This document shows positions 25,605-35,738 of a DNA stretch of 64,000 bases, piece by piece. The DNA comes from Ensifer sp. LC11 (GTDB lineage Bacteria > Pseudomonadota > Alphaproteobacteria > Rhizobiales > Rhizobiaceae), in NCBI RefSeq assembly GCF_001695835.1, contig NZ_MBSO01000012.1, positions 310,001 through 374,000 on the forward strand, in the 5' to 3' direction. The notes beneath the pieces are model-generated. The model saw only the letters and a program-made list of their open reading frames with translations. It searched no databases and was not told where the DNA came from. Each line of letters begins with the position of its first letter. The first letter of the stretch is position 1. The translations under genes were made by a program, and so were the position numbers.

Positions 25605-26630
25605 ATGGTGACGGATCAAGGCGGAGGTATTCCTGAAGCCGAAGGCGGACCGGTTCGTCACATTCCCGTCCTTTTGCCGGAAGTCCTTGCGGCTCTTGAG
25701 CCTGCGCCCGGCAAGATCATCCTCGACGGCACCTTTGGTGCCGGTGGCTACAGTTCCGCAATCCTGAAGGCCGGTGCCGACGTCATTGCGCTCGATCGCG
25801 ACCCGACGGCGATCGCGGCAGGGCAGGCGCAGGTCGCCGAATGGGGCGGTCGCCTCAAGCTTATCCACGCGCAGTTTTCCGAGCTTGCCGCCCATGCGCC
25901 CGCCGAGGGGCTCGACGGCGTCGTGCTCGATATCGGCGTTTCTTCCATGCAGATCGACGAGGCCGAACGCGGCTTCTCCTTCCAGAAAAAGGGGCCGCTC
26001 GACATGCGCATGTCGGCCTCGGGCGTTTCGGCCGCCGATGTCGTCAACCGCGCCAAGGTCTCCGACCTCATCCGCATCTTCGGCTTTCTCGGCGAGGAAA
26101 AGCAGGCGGGCCGCATTGCCCGCGCGATCGAGAAGCGCCGGGCCGAACAGCCGTTCGAGACGACCCGCGATCTCGCCGGCCTGATCGAGGTGGTGACGCC
26201 GCGCAAGGCAAAAGACAAGATCCATCCCGCCACCCGCGTCTTCCAGGCGCTGCGCGTCTTCGTCAACGACGAACTCGGCGAGCTCGCTCAGGCGCTGTTT
26301 GCCGCCGAAAAGGCGCTGAAGCCGGGCGGCCGTCTCGTCGTCGTCACCTTCCATTCGCTTGAAGACAGGATCGTCAAGGCCTTCTTTCAGGATCGCTCCG
26401 GCAAGGCCAGCGGCTCGCGCCATCTGCCGATGGTCTCGGCGCGCGCGGCAACCTTCACGCCAGTTGGCAAGCCTATGGTGGCGGCCAGCGAGGAAGAAGC
26501 GTCCCTCAACCCGCGCGCCCGCTCGGCCAAGCTGCGCGCCGGGATCCGCACGCAAGCCGCGTCGCCGGGAAACGATCTATCCATTTTCAATCTGCCGGAA
26601 CTGGCAAGCCTTGCACGGTTGGGGGGCTGA
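25605..26630 (+). CDS. rsmH: 16S rRNA (cytosine(1402)-N(4))-methyltransferase
   Basis: A protein of 341 residues. The family blocks are clear: '[38 protein letters not shown]' with the SAM motif, '[33 protein letters not shown]', '[19 protein letters not shown]' and '[18 protein letters not shown]'. It methylates N4 of C1402 in the ribosomal P site. The ATG at 25605 has GGAGAGG directly before it; the frame happens to be open 214 codons further, across mraZ, and that extension is not coding. ftsL starts 6 bp downstream. Confidence 0.97.
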   Translation: MVTDQGGGIPEAEGGPVRHIPVLLPEVLAALEPAPGKIILDGTFGAGGYSSAILKAGADVIALDRDPTAIAAGQAQVAEWGGRLKLIHAQFSELAAHAPAEGLDGVVLDIGVSSMQIDEAERGFSFQKKGPLDMRMSASGVSAADVVNRAKVSDLIRIFGFLGEEKQAGRIARAIEKRRAEQPFETTRDLAGLIEVVTPRKAKDKIHPATRVFQALRVFVNDELGELAQALFAAEKALKPGGRLVVVTFHSLEDRIVKAFFQDRSGKASGSRHLPMVSARAATFTPVGKPMVAASEEEASLNPRARSAKLRAGIRTQAASPGNDLSIFNLPELASLARLGG

Positions 26631-26636
26631 CAAGAC

Positions 26637-27020
26637 ATGCTTCGAACGCTCGATATCGTTCTGATCGTCGTCATGACGGCCGCCGCGACCGTCACCTATA
26701 CGATCAAGCACCGCGCCGAAAACAAGCTTGAGGAGGTCCGCAAGCTGGATGTGGCGATCAAGCTGGAAGAGGACACGATCGACCTGCTGCGCGCCGATTG
26801 GGCGCTGTTGACGCAGCCGAACCGGCTTGAGCGGCTCGTCGGTGCCTTCGGCGCCGACCTGCAGCTTGCGCCGACGCCTTCGACGCAGCTCGCGCGGCCC
26901 GAGGAATTGCCGATGCTGAAGGCCGATCTGCCCGTGCCGGAGGACAAGTCGGCCAAGGACGGCGTCGCCGCCATCATCAACAAGACCGATAACATCGCAA
27001 CTGGCTCGGTGGCGCGCTGA
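26637..27020 (+). CDS. ftsL: cell division protein FtsL
   Basis: A protein of 127 residues. One membrane segment (about 5-22) is followed by a coiled-coil stretch ('HRAENKLEEVRKLDVAIKLEEDTIDLLRADWALLTQPNRLERLV'), the hallmark of FtsL in the periplasm, where it bridges FtsB and FtsQ and helps to activate FtsW-FtsI. The C-terminal ~45 residues are Pro- and Lys-containing and probably disordered. The position between rsmH and ftsI is the standard one, and the stop overlaps the ftsI start (TGATG). FtsL proteins are weakly conserved, so position and topology carry much of the call. Confidence 0.88.
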   Translation: MLRTLDIVLIVVMTAAATVTYTIKHRAENKLEEVRKLDVAIKLEEDTIDLLRADWALLTQPNRLERLVGAFGADLQLAPTPSTQLARPEELPMLKADLPVPEDKSAKDGVAAIINKTDNIATGSVAR

Positions 27021-28768
27021 TGTCGTTTCTCTCCCGCATCATGGTTTTGAAAAGCAAGGCGCATTTCTCGGCAGGCGGCAACAACCGACCGGCCGAAAGC
27101 GGGCTCAACGTCACCTTCCAGGGTACGCGCAAAAAGACCGCCAACCAGGCGAAGAACCGCGTCGCCATCGTGATCGCCAGCTTCGGCATCGTCTATGCCG
27201 TCATCGGCGGTCGCCTCGTGCAATACGGCATGGCGGCACCAGAAACCGTTTCCAGCATCGGCCGCGCCGACAACCTGATGGCGTCGCGCCCCGACATTCT
27301 CGATCGCAACGGCGAAATCCTTGCGACCGACATCCGTACCGTTTCGCTCTATGCGGAACCACACAAAATCGTCGATGCCGATGAGGCCGTCGAGCGCCTG
27401 TCGACGGTGCTGCCCGACATCAATGCCCGCGAAATCTACAACAAGCTGAAGTCGAAATCGCGCTTTCAATGGCTGCGCCGCCAGCTCACCCCGAAGCAGC
27501 AGAGCGACATTCTGGCGCTCGGCATTCCCGGCGTCGGCTTCCGTCCGGAAAAGCGCCGCTTCTATCCGGGCGGTCGTACCGCTGCGCACATTCTCGGCCA
27601 CGTCAACATCGATAACCGCGGCGTTGCCGGCATGGAGCGCTATATCGACAGCCAGGGTCTGGCCGACCTTGCCGCAATCGGCATGACCAGCGACGCGAAG
27701 CTCGAGCCGGTGAAGCTCTCGATCGATGTGCGCGTGCAGAACATCGTGCGCGACGTCATCGATGCCGGCATGAAGAACTACCAGGCGCTGGCCGCCGGTG
27801 CCGTCGTGCTCGACGTCAACACCGGCGAAGTTCTGGCGATGGCGTCGGTTCCCGACTACGATCCGAACAAGCCGGCCGAAGGTGCGGAAGAAGGCTGGAT
27901 GAACCGCATGTCGAACGGCACGTTCGAAATGGGCTCCACCTTCAAGACCTTCACCATCGCCATGGGTCTCGACTCCGGCAAGGTGACGCTCAACGACAGC
28001 TTCGACGCCTCGGCGCCGATCCGCATCGGCGGCTTCACCATCAAGGACTTCCACGGCAAGCGCCGTGTCCTCACTGTCCCGGAAATTTTCCAGTATTCGT
28101 CGAACATCGGCACCGCAAAGATCGCCGACATCGTCGGCATTCCCGGCCACAAGGAATTCCTGACGCGCCTCGGTCTGCTTTCGAAGCTTCCGACGGAACT
28201 GCCTGAGGTGAAGTCGCCGAGCCAGCCGCGTGAGTGGAAGAAGATCAACTCGGTCACCATCTCCTTCGGCCACGGCGTCTCGACGACGCCGCTGCAGACC
28301 GCGGTTGCGGGCGCTGCCCTCGTCAACGGCGGCAAGCTGATCGAGCCGACCTTCCTGCCGCGCACCGAAGAGCAGGCCAACGCAGTCTCCACGCCCGTGG
28401 TCAAGAAGAGCACCAGCGACGACATGCGGTTCCTCCTGCGCTGGAACGGCATTGCTGGCTCCGGCAAGCGCGCCCAGGTGCCGGGCTTCAACGTCGGCGG
28501 CAAGACCGGCACGGCCGACAAGGTGGTCAACGGCCGCTATGCCAGCGACCAGAACTTCAACGCCTTCCTCGCGGCCTTCCCGATCGACAATCCGAAATAC
28601 ATCGTGCTGACCTTCATCGACGCGCCGAAGACCGGTGAGGGTGGCGGGCGCACTGCGGGCTCGAACGCTGCTCCCATGGTTCGCGACATCATCAGCCGCT
28701 CCGCGCCACTGCTCGGTGTCGAACCAAAGTTTGGAGAAGACGGTTCTGCCTTGCTTGTGTCTTATTAG
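27020..28768 (+). CDS. ftsI: peptidoglycan D,D-transpeptidase FtsI (PBP3)
   Basis: A protein of 582 residues. A membrane segment lies at about 47-66, then the pedestal domain (from 'RPDILDRNGEILATDIRTVSLYAEP'), then the transpeptidase domain with the catalytic SxxK as S306-T-F-K309, SxN in 'YSSNIG', and KTG in 'VGGKTGTADK'. It cross-links septal peptidoglycan in complex with FtsW. It overlaps ftsL by one base. The N-terminal cytoplasmic region is about 45 residues and basic, somewhat longer than in E. coli. Between its stop and murE lie 66 bp. Confidence 0.96.
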   Translation: MSFLSRIMVLKSKAHFSAGGNNRPAESGLNVTFQGTRKKTANQAKNRVAIVIASFGIVYAVIGGRLVQYGMAAPETVSSIGRADNLMASRPDILDRNGEILATDIRTVSLYAEPHKIVDADEAVERLSTVLPDINAREIYNKLKSKSRFQWLRRQLTPKQQSDILALGIPGVGFRPEKRRFYPGGRTAAHILGHVNIDNRGVAGMERYIDSQGLADLAAIGMTSDAKLEPVKLSIDVRVQNIVRDVIDAGMKNYQALAAGAVVLDVNTGEVLAMASVPDYDPNKPAEGAEEGWMNRMSNGTFEMGSTFKTFTIAMGLDSGKVTLNDSFDASAPIRIGGFTIKDFHGKRRVLTVPEIFQYSSNIGTAKIADIVGIPGHKEFLTRLGLLSKLPTELPEVKSPSQPREWKKINSVTISFGHGVSTTPLQTAVAGAALVNGGKLIEPTFLPRTEEQANAVSTPVVKKSTSDDMRFLLRWNGIAGSGKRAQVPGFNVGGKTGTADKVVNGRYASDQNFNAFLAAFPIDNPKYIVLTFIDAPKTGEGGGRTAGSNAAPMVRDIISRSAPLLGVEPKFGEDGSALLVSY

Positions 28769-28834
28769 ACATGAAATGAGAATGCGGACGATTCGCGATT
28801 CCGGCGGATCGATATCGATGCGAGACGTGCGTTC

Positions 28835-30298
28835 ATGAAGATCAAAGACCTGGCGGGACCGAATTTCCCGGAACTTTCGGCGCAACTGAGCGGCGGGGCC
28901 GCCGAAATAGAAGTGGCCGGATTGACGGCCGATAGCCGGCAGGTTCAGCCAGGGGATCTCTTCGTTGCGGTTTCGGGCAGCAAGGCCAATGGCAGCGCCT
29001 ATGTCGCCGATGCTCTGAAGCGCGGTGCTGTTGCCGTGATTACCGAAGCCGGTACCGACCTGGACACATCGACGGCGCCCGTCCTGAAGCTCTCCGAACC
29101 CCGGGCATTTCTCGCCCGCGCCGCCGCCGCCTTCTATGGCCGCCAGCCGGAAACCATGGTCGCCGTGACCGGCACCGCCGGCAAGACCTCGGTCGCCTCC
29201 TTCACCCGTCAGATCTGGGCGCATTCGGGCCTTGCGGCTGCGATGATCGGCACGACCGGCGTCGTCGCGCCTGGACGCAACGACTACGGCGCGCTGACGA
29301 CGCCCGATCCGGTGTCGCTGCACAAGCTCTTGGCCGAACTCGCCGATGCGGGCGTGACCCATGCGGCGATGGAAGCCTCCAGCCACGGCCTCGACCAGAG
29401 CCGGCTTGACGGCGTGCGCCTCGCCGCTGCCGCCTTCACCAATCTCGGCCGCGACCACATGGACTACCATCCGACGGTCGAGCACTACATGGCCTCCAAG
29501 ATGCGGCTGTTCGATGCGCTGCTGCCGAAGGGCGCGCCGGCGGTGATCTTTGCCGACGACCCATGGTCGGACCAGGCGATCGCTGCTGCCCGCAAGGCCA
29601 AGCTCGATGTGCGCACCGTTGGTCGCAAGGGCGATTTCATCTCGCTGAAGCGCGTCGAGCATTTCCGCCACAAGCAGTCGGCCGAAGTGCATGTCGGCGA
29701 CGACATCTTCGAAATCCACATTCCGCTTGCGGGCGATTTCCAGGTGGCCAATGCGCTCGTCGCCGCCGGCCTTGCCATGTCCACCGGCATCAGCGCCAAG
29801 GCAGCGTTTTCGGCGCTTGAGAAGCTGCAGGGTGCCTCCGGCCGCCTCGAACTGGTCGGTCAGACCAAGGACGGCGCGCTCGCTTATGTCGACTATGCCC
29901 ACAAGCCGGATGCGCTCGAAAACGTGCTCGCATCGGTGCGCCCGTTCACGACCGGCCGCGTCGTCGTGGTTTTCGGCTGCGGCGGCGATCGCGACAAGGG
30001 CAAGCGCCCGATCATGGGCGAGATCGCAACCCGGCTTGCCGATGTGACAATCGTGACCGACGACAATCCGCGTTCGGAAGTGCCTGAGGTGATCCGCGCC
30101 GAGATCATGGCTGCCGCCAAGGGCGCGATCGAGATCGGTGACCGCGCCGAAGCGATCCGCACTGCCGTCGGCATGCTGAAGACCGGCGACACGCTGATCG
30201 TCGCCGGCAAGGGACACGAAGAAGGACAGACGATCGGTTCGGTGACGCTGCCCTTCTCGGACCATGCGGAGGTCCGCAAGGCCTTGGGAGGCTTGTGA
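28835..30298 (+). CDS. murE: UDP-MurNAc-L-Ala-D-Glu:meso-diaminopimelate ligase
   Basis: A protein of 487 residues. The ATP-binding loop GTAGKTS is near residue 112, '[37 protein letters not shown]' lies in the central domain, and DNPRSE in '[14 protein letters not shown]' is the signature of enzymes adding meso-diaminopimelate rather than lysine. It catalyses the third amino-acid addition to the stem peptide in the cytoplasm. The ATG at 28835 follows a 66-bp spacer with no obvious terminator. The stop overlaps the murF start. Confidence 0.97.
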   Translation: MKIKDLAGPNFPELSAQLSGGAAEIEVAGLTADSRQVQPGDLFVAVSGSKANGSAYVADALKRGAVAVITEAGTDLDTSTAPVLKLSEPRAFLARAAAAFYGRQPETMVAVTGTAGKTSVASFTRQIWAHSGLAAAMIGTTGVVAPGRNDYGALTTPDPVSLHKLLAELADAGVTHAAMEASSHGLDQSRLDGVRLAAAAFTNLGRDHMDYHPTVEHYMASKMRLFDALLPKGAPAVIFADDPWSDQAIAAARKAKLDVRTVGRKGDFISLKRVEHFRHKQSAEVHVGDDIFEIHIPLAGDFQVANALVAAGLAMSTGISAKAAFSALEKLQGASGRLELVGQTKDGALAYVDYAHKPDALENVLASVRPFTTGRVVVVFGCGGDRDKGKRPIMGEIATRLADVTIVTDDNPRSEVPEVIRAEIMAAAKGAIEIGDRAEAIRTAVGMLKTGDTLIVAGKGHEEGQTIGSVTLPFSDHAEVRKALGGL

Positions 30299-31752
30299 TG
30301 AACTGGCTCTGGACAAGCAGCGATCTTCTGGCCGCGATGAACGGCCGACCGGTCGGCAATCTGCCTGAAGGCATTATGGGGATTTCGATCGACAGCCGCT
30401 CGATCGGCAAGGGCGAGGCCTTCTTCGCGATCAAGGGCGACCGGGTCGACGGTCATGACTATGCCGGCATCGCGCTTGCAAACGGCGCGGCGGTACTGGT
30501 CGTCAGCGAAGGCAAGCTGCCGGCGCTCGGACGCCTCAATGCACCGCTGATCGTCGTCGACGACGTGCTGGAAGCCATGATCCGGCTGGGCTGCGCTGCC
30601 CGTGACCGCAGCGCCGCCAAGATCATTGCCGTCACCGGGTCGGTCGGCAAGACGACAACCAAGGAGATGCTGCGCCATGTGCTGAAGCCGCAGGGCCGCG
30701 TGCATGCCTCCGTCGCATCCTTCAACAATCACTGGGGCGTGCCGCTGACGCTTGCGCGCATGCCTGAGGCTACCGACTTCGGCGTCTTCGAGATCGGCAT
30801 GAACCATCCGGGCGAGATCCGGCCGCTGACCGCGATGGTGCGGCCGCATGTGGCGATCGTCACCAGCATCGCCGCTGCCCATCTCGGCAACTTCGAGAGC
30901 CTCGATCAGATCGCCGAGGCGAAGGCCGAGATCTTCGAAGGCGTCGTCAACGGCGGCCACGCGCTGATCATTCACGACAGCCCGCAATTCAAGCTTCTGG
31001 AAAACGCCGCTGCTGCGGCCGGCGTCAGCCACATCCATTCCTTCGGCGCCAATCCCAAGGCGGAATTCCGCCTGGTCGAATTCAGCGGTGGCGCGGAAGG
31101 CTCCATTCTCTGGGCAGGCATCGGCGGGCGGACGCTGGAGGTCGCGATCGGGGCGCCCGGACGTCACATCGCCGAAAACGCGGTTGCGGTTTTGGCTGCG
31201 GTGAAGCTTGCCGGCGGTGATCTTGATTACGCGGCGTCAGCACTTGCGACCATGCAGGCCGAAACGGGCAGGGGGCGGCGCCACACGCTGGCGATCGGAA
31301 CCGGCACGCTGAAGCTGATCGACGAGAGCTACAACGCCAATCCGAGCTCGATGCGGGCGGCGATCGCGCTTCTGCGCGACAGCGAGCCGCCGGCCGGCGG
31401 TCGCCGCGTCGCCGTGCTTGGCGACATGCTGGAGATGGGCGAACACGCGGTCGAGGTGCATGCCGCACTTGCGCGTCCGCTCGTCGAGGCCGGCATTACC
31501 GATGTCTGGCTGGCCGGACCTTTGATGGTGCATCTGCGTGACGCGCTTCCGCCCGAAGTTTCGGTGGTCTACCGCGAGAGCGTCGAGGACCTGAAAGCCT
31601 ATGCGCTGGCCGCTGTCGCGCCCGGCGACGTGGTCATGGTCAAGTCGTCGAAGGGGACGGGCTGCGCCAAGATCGTGCAGGCGCTGATCGAGACCTATCC
31701 GGCGGCGCAAGCCGAAGGGTACGAGACCGAGGGATCCGAAGCCGAAGGGTAG
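30298..31752 (+). CDS. murF: UDP-MurNAc-tripeptide:D-Ala-D-Ala ligase
   Basis: A protein of 484 residues with the Mur ligase ATP loop VTGSVGKTTTKEM, 'FNNHWGVPLTLARMP', 'EIGMNHPGEI' and 'LIDESYNANPSSMRAAIALL'. It adds D-Ala-D-Ala to complete the UDP-MurNAc-pentapeptide. The ATG at 30298 overlaps the murE stop by one base; a GTG directly before it is an alternative. The C-terminus is odd: the last ~20 residues are an acidic, repetitive tail (AQAEGYETEGSEAEG) beyond the family's normal end, probably from slippage in repeated codons. Confidence 0.96.
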   Translation: MNWLWTSSDLLAAMNGRPVGNLPEGIMGISIDSRSIGKGEAFFAIKGDRVDGHDYAGIALANGAAVLVVSEGKLPALGRLNAPLIVVDDVLEAMIRLGCAARDRSAAKIIAVTGSVGKTTTKEMLRHVLKPQGRVHASVASFNNHWGVPLTLARMPEATDFGVFEIGMNHPGEIRPLTAMVRPHVAIVTSIAAAHLGNFESLDQIAEAKAEIFEGVVNGGHALIIHDSPQFKLLENAAAAAGVSHIHSFGANPKAEFRLVEFSGGAEGSILWAGIGGRTLEVAIGAPGRHIAENAVAVLAAVKLAGGDLDYAASALATMQAETGRGRRHTLAIGTGTLKLIDESYNANPSSMRAAIALLRDSEPPAGGRRVAVLGDMLEMGEHAVEVHAALARPLVEAGITDVWLAGPLMVHLRDALPPEVSVVYRESVEDLKAYALAAVAPGDVVMVKSSKGTGCAKIVQALIETYPAAQAEGYETEGSEAEG

Positions 31753-31986
31753 CCGACGCGAAGAAGAGCCGGCGGCGCCGTCCATGTTGGCGCGGTGGAT
31801 ATAACCTGAGGTTAGGCGGCGCGCCCTAACACTTTCGCATGCATGCGCGTATCGTTTTTCAGATGATTCTGTTGGACGTGTTTCGAAATACTACGGCGCC
31901 GCGCGTCTCCCGGGGCGGGAAAGCTTCGCTGTAACACTTTAAACTGCTGCATCATTGTGCAGGAAACCTTTGGGGAAAGGTCCCTT
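31753..31986. other. 234-bp gap between murF and mraY
   Basis: The only large break inside the mur block. No gene is seen. TAACACTTT occurs twice (31826-31834 and 31933-31941). No clear terminator is present, so a second promoter for mraY is possible but unproven. Confidence 0.4.
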
Positions 31987-33087
31987 ATGCTCATTTGGCT
32001 CGTGGAACTGGCGGACCACTTTCAGTTTTTCAATCTCTTTCGCTACATCACGTTCCGCACCGGTGCAGCGCTGTTCACTTCGGCCATCATCGTTTTCCTG
32101 TTCGGGCCTGCGATGATTGCCTCGCTGCGCATTCGCCAGGGCAAGGGCCAGCCGATCCGCGCCGATGGGCCGCAGACGCATTTCAAGAAGGCCGGCACCC
32201 CGACCATGGGCGGCCTGATGATTTTGGCCGGCATCGTCGTCTCGTCGCTGCTCTGGGCCGATCTTTCCAGCGTTTACGTGGTCTCGACGCTGCTCGTCAC
32301 GCTCGGCTTCGGCGCTATCGGCTTTTATGACGACTACCTCAAGGTCACCAAGCAGTCGGACAAGGGCTTTTCCGGCAAGGCGCGCCTCGGCATCGAATTC
32401 GTGATCGCGGCGATCGCCGTGTTCTTCATGATGCAGGCCTCGCTTTCGGGCGGGGCGGCCGGCTCGACCTTCGGCTCCTCGGTCACCTTCCCCTTCTTCA
32501 AGGATCTCATCCTCAATCTCGGCTATTTCTTCGTGCTGTTCGGCGGCTTCGTCATCGTCGGCGCCGGCAATGCAGTGAACCTGACCGACGGTCTCGACGG
32601 GCTTGCGATCGTGCCTGTGATGATCGCGGCGGCCGCCTTCGGCCTGATCGCCTATCTCGCCGGTAACGCCGTTTTCGCCAACTACCTGCAGATCCATTTC
32701 GTGCCCGGCACCGGCGAGCTTGCCGTCATCCTCGGCGCCGTCATCGGCGCCGGCCTCGGCTTCCTGTGGTTCAACGCGCCGCCGGCCGCAATCTTCATGG
32801 GCGACACCGGGTCGCTGGCACTTGGCGGCCTGATCGGTACCGTTGCGGTCGCCGTCAAGCACGAGATCGTCATGGTCATCATCGGTGGTCTCTTCGTCAT
32901 GGAGACGCTGTCGGTCATCATCCAGGTGTTCTGGTTCAAGCGCACCGGCCGCCGCGTCTTCCTGATGGCGCCGATCCACCACCACTTCGAAAAGAAGGGC
33001 TGGACCGAAAGCCAGGTCGTGATCCGCTTCTGGATCATCGCCGTCATCCTGGCGATGGTCGGCCTCTCCACCCTCAAGCTGCGGTGA
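31987..33087 (+). CDS. mraY: phospho-N-acetylmuramoyl-pentapeptide-transferase
   Basis: A protein of 366 residues, the usual size, with ten membrane segments. Conserved cytoplasmic loops are '[13 protein letters not shown]', '[15 protein letters not shown]' (the Asp-Asp pair), '[17 protein letters not shown]' and '[12 protein letters not shown]', and the late '[15 protein letters not shown]' His-rich block. It transfers phospho-MurNAc-pentapeptide to undecaprenyl phosphate to make lipid I at the inner membrane. The ATG at 31987 follows GGGGAAAGG; an upstream start at 31957 is less likely. murD follows 7 bp later. Confidence 0.97.
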   Translation: MLIWLVELADHFQFFNLFRYITFRTGAALFTSAIIVFLFGPAMIASLRIRQGKGQPIRADGPQTHFKKAGTPTMGGLMILAGIVVSSLLWADLSSVYVVSTLLVTLGFGAIGFYDDYLKVTKQSDKGFSGKARLGIEFVIAAIAVFFMMQASLSGGAAGSTFGSSVTFPFFKDLILNLGYFFVLFGGFVIVGAGNAVNLTDGLDGLAIVPVMIAAAAFGLIAYLAGNAVFANYLQIHFVPGTGELAVILGAVIGAGLGFLWFNAPPAAIFMGDTGSLALGGLIGTVAVAVKHEIVMVIIGGLFVMETLSVIIQVFWFKRTGRRVFLMAPIHHHFEKKGWTESQVVIRFWIIAVILAMVGLSTLKLR

Positions 33088-33094
33088 GCGGACG

Positions 33095-34486
33095 ATGATC
33101 CCGGTCACCACATTCAAGGGCAGGAAGGTCGCTCTCTTCGGTCTCGGCGGCTCGGGCCTCGCAACGGCTGAGGCGCTGGTCGCCGGCGGTGCTGTGGTCA
33201 CCGCCTGGGACGACAACCCCGATAGCGTCGCCAAGGCTGCGGCATCAGGCGTGCCGACGGCGGACCTGCGCACGGTCGAATGGTCCGGCTTTGCCGCCTT
33301 CGTGCTTTCGCCCGGCGTGCCGCTGACCCACCCCAAGCCGCACTGGACGGTCGATCTTGCTCATGCGGCCGGTGTAGAGGTCATCGGGGACGTCGAGCTG
33401 TTCGTGCGCGAGCGCCGGGCACACGCGCCCGATTGCCCGTTCATCGCGATTACCGGCACCAACGGCAAGTCGACGACGACGGCGCTGATCGCCCATATCC
33501 TGCGTGAAAGTGGTCGCGACACCCAGCTCGGCGGCAACATCGGCACGGCGGTGCTGACCCTCGATCCTCCGAAAGCTGGCCGCTTCTACGTCGTCGAATG
33601 CTCGTCCTACCAGATCGACCTGGCGCCGACGCTGAACCCGACCGCCGGTATCCTCCTGAACCTGACGCCCGATCATCTCGATCGCCACGGCACGATGCAG
33701 CATTATGCCGATATCAAGGAGCGGCTGGTTGCCGGCAGCGGTACGGCCATCGTCGGCGTCGACGACAGCTTCTGCGCCCTGATCGCCGATCGCGTCGAGC
33801 GCGCCGGCACGAAGGTCGCGCGCATTTCGCGCCGCCACGTTCTGGCTGATGGTCTTTATGCCGAGGGCTCGCGTATCCTGAATGCGGAAGGCGGCACATC
33901 GAGCCTGTTCGTCGATCTCGACGGCATCCAGACGCTGCGGGGCGGCCACAACGCTCAGAACGCGGCGGCTGCCATTGCCGCCTGCCTTGCGGTCGGCGTC
34001 AGTGCGGCGGAAATCCGCGAGGGTCTGAAGAGCTTCCCTGGTCTCAAGCACCGGATGCAGCCGGTCGGACGCAAGGGCGCGGTCGTCTTCGTCAACGACA
34101 GCAAGGCGACCAATGCGGACGCGGCAGCCCCTGCGCTTTCAAGCTACGAGCGCATCTACTGGATCGCCGGTGGCCTGCCGAAGGAGGGAGGCATCACGAC
34201 GCTTGCGCCGTTCTTCCCGAAGATCGCCAAAGCCTATCTGATCGGCGAGGCCGCACCGGCCTTCGCCGCAACGCTTGGCGAAGCGGTTCCTTATGAAATT
34301 TCAGGCACGCTGGAGCAGGCGGTCGCGCATGCGGCTGTTGACGCGGGCAAGGACGAAGCCGGCCCTTCGGCCGTGATGCTCTCCCCGGCTTGCGCAAGCT
34401 TCGACCAGTATAAGAACTTCGAGGTGCGCGGAGACGCCTTCGTCGGCCATGTGCGCGCGATCGAAGGCGTGACGATGCTGATTTGA
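33095..34486 (+). CDS. murD: UDP-MurNAc-L-Ala:D-Glu ligase
   Basis: A protein of 463 residues. '[21 protein letters not shown]' forms the N-terminal nucleotide-type fold, [18 protein letters not shown] is the ATP loop, and '[21 protein letters not shown]' and '[17 protein letters not shown]' are Mur ligase consensus blocks; '[17 protein letters not shown]' is the MurD C-terminal signature. It adds D-glutamate to UDP-MurNAc-L-Ala. It sits in the standard mraY-murD-ftsW order. It ends 94 bp before ftsW. Confidence 0.97.
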   Translation: MIPVTTFKGRKVALFGLGGSGLATAEALVAGGAVVTAWDDNPDSVAKAAASGVPTADLRTVEWSGFAAFVLSPGVPLTHPKPHWTVDLAHAAGVEVIGDVELFVRERRAHAPDCPFIAITGTNGKSTTTALIAHILRESGRDTQLGGNIGTAVLTLDPPKAGRFYVVECSSYQIDLAPTLNPTAGILLNLTPDHLDRHGTMQHYADIKERLVAGSGTAIVGVDDSFCALIADRVERAGTKVARISRRHVLADGLYAEGSRILNAEGGTSSLFVDLDGIQTLRGGHNAQNAAAAIAACLAVGVSAAEIREGLKSFPGLKHRMQPVGRKGAVVFVNDSKATNADAAAPALSSYERIYWIAGGLPKEGGITTLAPFFPKIAKAYLIGEAAPAFAATLGEAVPYEISGTLEQAVAHAAVDAGKDEAGPSAVMLSPACASFDQYKNFEVRGDAFVGHVRAIEGVTMLI

Positions 34487-34580
34487 TCCGCCCCGGCGCG
34501 ATGAGCGCCGGTCTTGGCGGAAGGTGGTGCGGGATTTCGGACCTGGGGCGCAGGAAGCGCCGGAGAAGGGGACTGACAAG

Positions 34581-35735
34581 ATGGTAAGCCGAGCCGAACG
34601 TGGCCCCGTGGCCGACTGGTTCTGGACGATCGACAGGTTCTTTCTGGCGACCTTCATCCTGTTGATGGGCGTCGGCTTCATGCTGTCCTTTGCGGCGAGC
34701 CCGGCGGTTGCCGAGCGCATCGGCCTCGACAGCTTCCACTTCGTCAGGCGCCATGCGCTCTTCCTCTTGCCGTCGCTGGTGGTGATGGTCGGCATCTCCT
34801 TCCTGACGCCGCGCCAGGTGCGGCGAGCGGCGATCCTGCTTCTCGCCGGCTCGCTCGGGATGATGGTGCTGGTGCTGTTCATCGGCGAGGAGGTGAAGGG
34901 CTCGATGCGCTGGATCTCGATCGGCGGCATCTCGATCCAGCCGTCGGAATTCATGAAGCCGGCCTTCGTCGTCGTCTGCGCCTGGCTTTTTTCCGAGCAT
35001 GCGCGCCAGCCGGAAATTCCCGGAAATCTCTTTGCCATCCTTCTCTTCGGTATCGTCGGGGCGCTGCTCGTCGCCCAGCCTGACCTTGGCCAGACGATTC
35101 TGACGACCGCCGTCTGGGGCGGTATGTTCTTCATGGCCGGCATGCCCTGGCTCTGGATCATCCTGCTCGGCGGTGCTGCTCTCGGCGGCTTCTTCGTCGC
35201 CTATACGATGCTGCCGCACGTGGCGGCCCGTATCGACAAGTTTCTCACCGGCGAAGGCGATACCTTCCAGATGGACACCGCCCGCGAGGCGATCATCCGC
35301 GGCGACTGGTTCGGCCGGGGGCCGGGTGAAGGCATCGTCAAGCGCATCATCCCGGACAGCCACACCGACTTCGTCTTCTCCGTTGCGGCCGAGGAATTCG
35401 GCATCGTCTTCTGCATGGTCATCGTGCTGATTTTCGCCTTCCTGGTGATGCGCGGCCTCAACCATGCTTTTCGCGAGCGCAACGACTTCAACCGGTTCGC
35501 CGTTGCCGGCCTGGTTCTCCAGATCGGCATCCAGTCGATGATCAACATCGGCGTGAACCTCGAACTGCTCCCGGCCAAGGGCATGACCCTGCCGCTGATC
35601 TCCTATGGTGGCTCGTCCATGGTGGCGATCTGCGTCACTGCCGGCTTCATTCTGGCGCTGACCCGTCACCGCCCGGAGAAGCGTGCCGTGGAGCGCAGCC
35701 TGTTTCGGTCCGGCATTGGTGTGCCGGCGGAGTAA
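34581..35735 (+). CDS. ftsW: septal peptidoglycan glycosyltransferase FtsW
   Basis: A protein of 384 residues of the SEDS family with ten membrane segments. Signatures are 'KGSMRWISIGGISIQPSEFMKPAFVV', 'VAQPDLGQTILTTAVWGGMFF', 'HTDFVFSVAAEEFG' with the functionally required Asp region, and 'PLISYGGSSMVAICVTAGFIL'. It polymerises glycan strands at the septum with FtsI. The ATG at 34581 has AAGGGGAC upstream; a frame 19 codons longer begins with a poor hydrophilic stretch. murG starts 3 bp after the stop. Confidence 0.96.
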   Translation: MVSRAERGPVADWFWTIDRFFLATFILLMGVGFMLSFAASPAVAERIGLDSFHFVRRHALFLLPSLVVMVGISFLTPRQVRRAAILLLAGSLGMMVLVLFIGEEVKGSMRWISIGGISIQPSEFMKPAFVVVCAWLFSEHARQPEIPGNLFAILLFGIVGALLVAQPDLGQTILTTAVWGGMFFMAGMPWLWIILLGGAALGGFFVAYTMLPHVAARIDKFLTGEGDTFQMDTAREAIIRGDWFGRGPGEGIVKRIIPDSHTDFVFSVAAEEFGIVFCMVIVLIFAFLVMRGLNHAFRERNDFNRFAVAGLVLQIGIQSMINIGVNLELLPAKGMTLPLISYGGSSMVAICVTAGFILALTRHRPEKRAVERSLFRSGIGVPAE

Positions 35736-35738
35736 AAT

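Noticed and set aside
26696-30316. Very long minus-strand open frame (1206 codons) under ftsL-ftsI-murE
   Set aside because: It is an antisense shadow produced by the codon bias of high-GC genes; it has no family resemblance and covers three certain genes.
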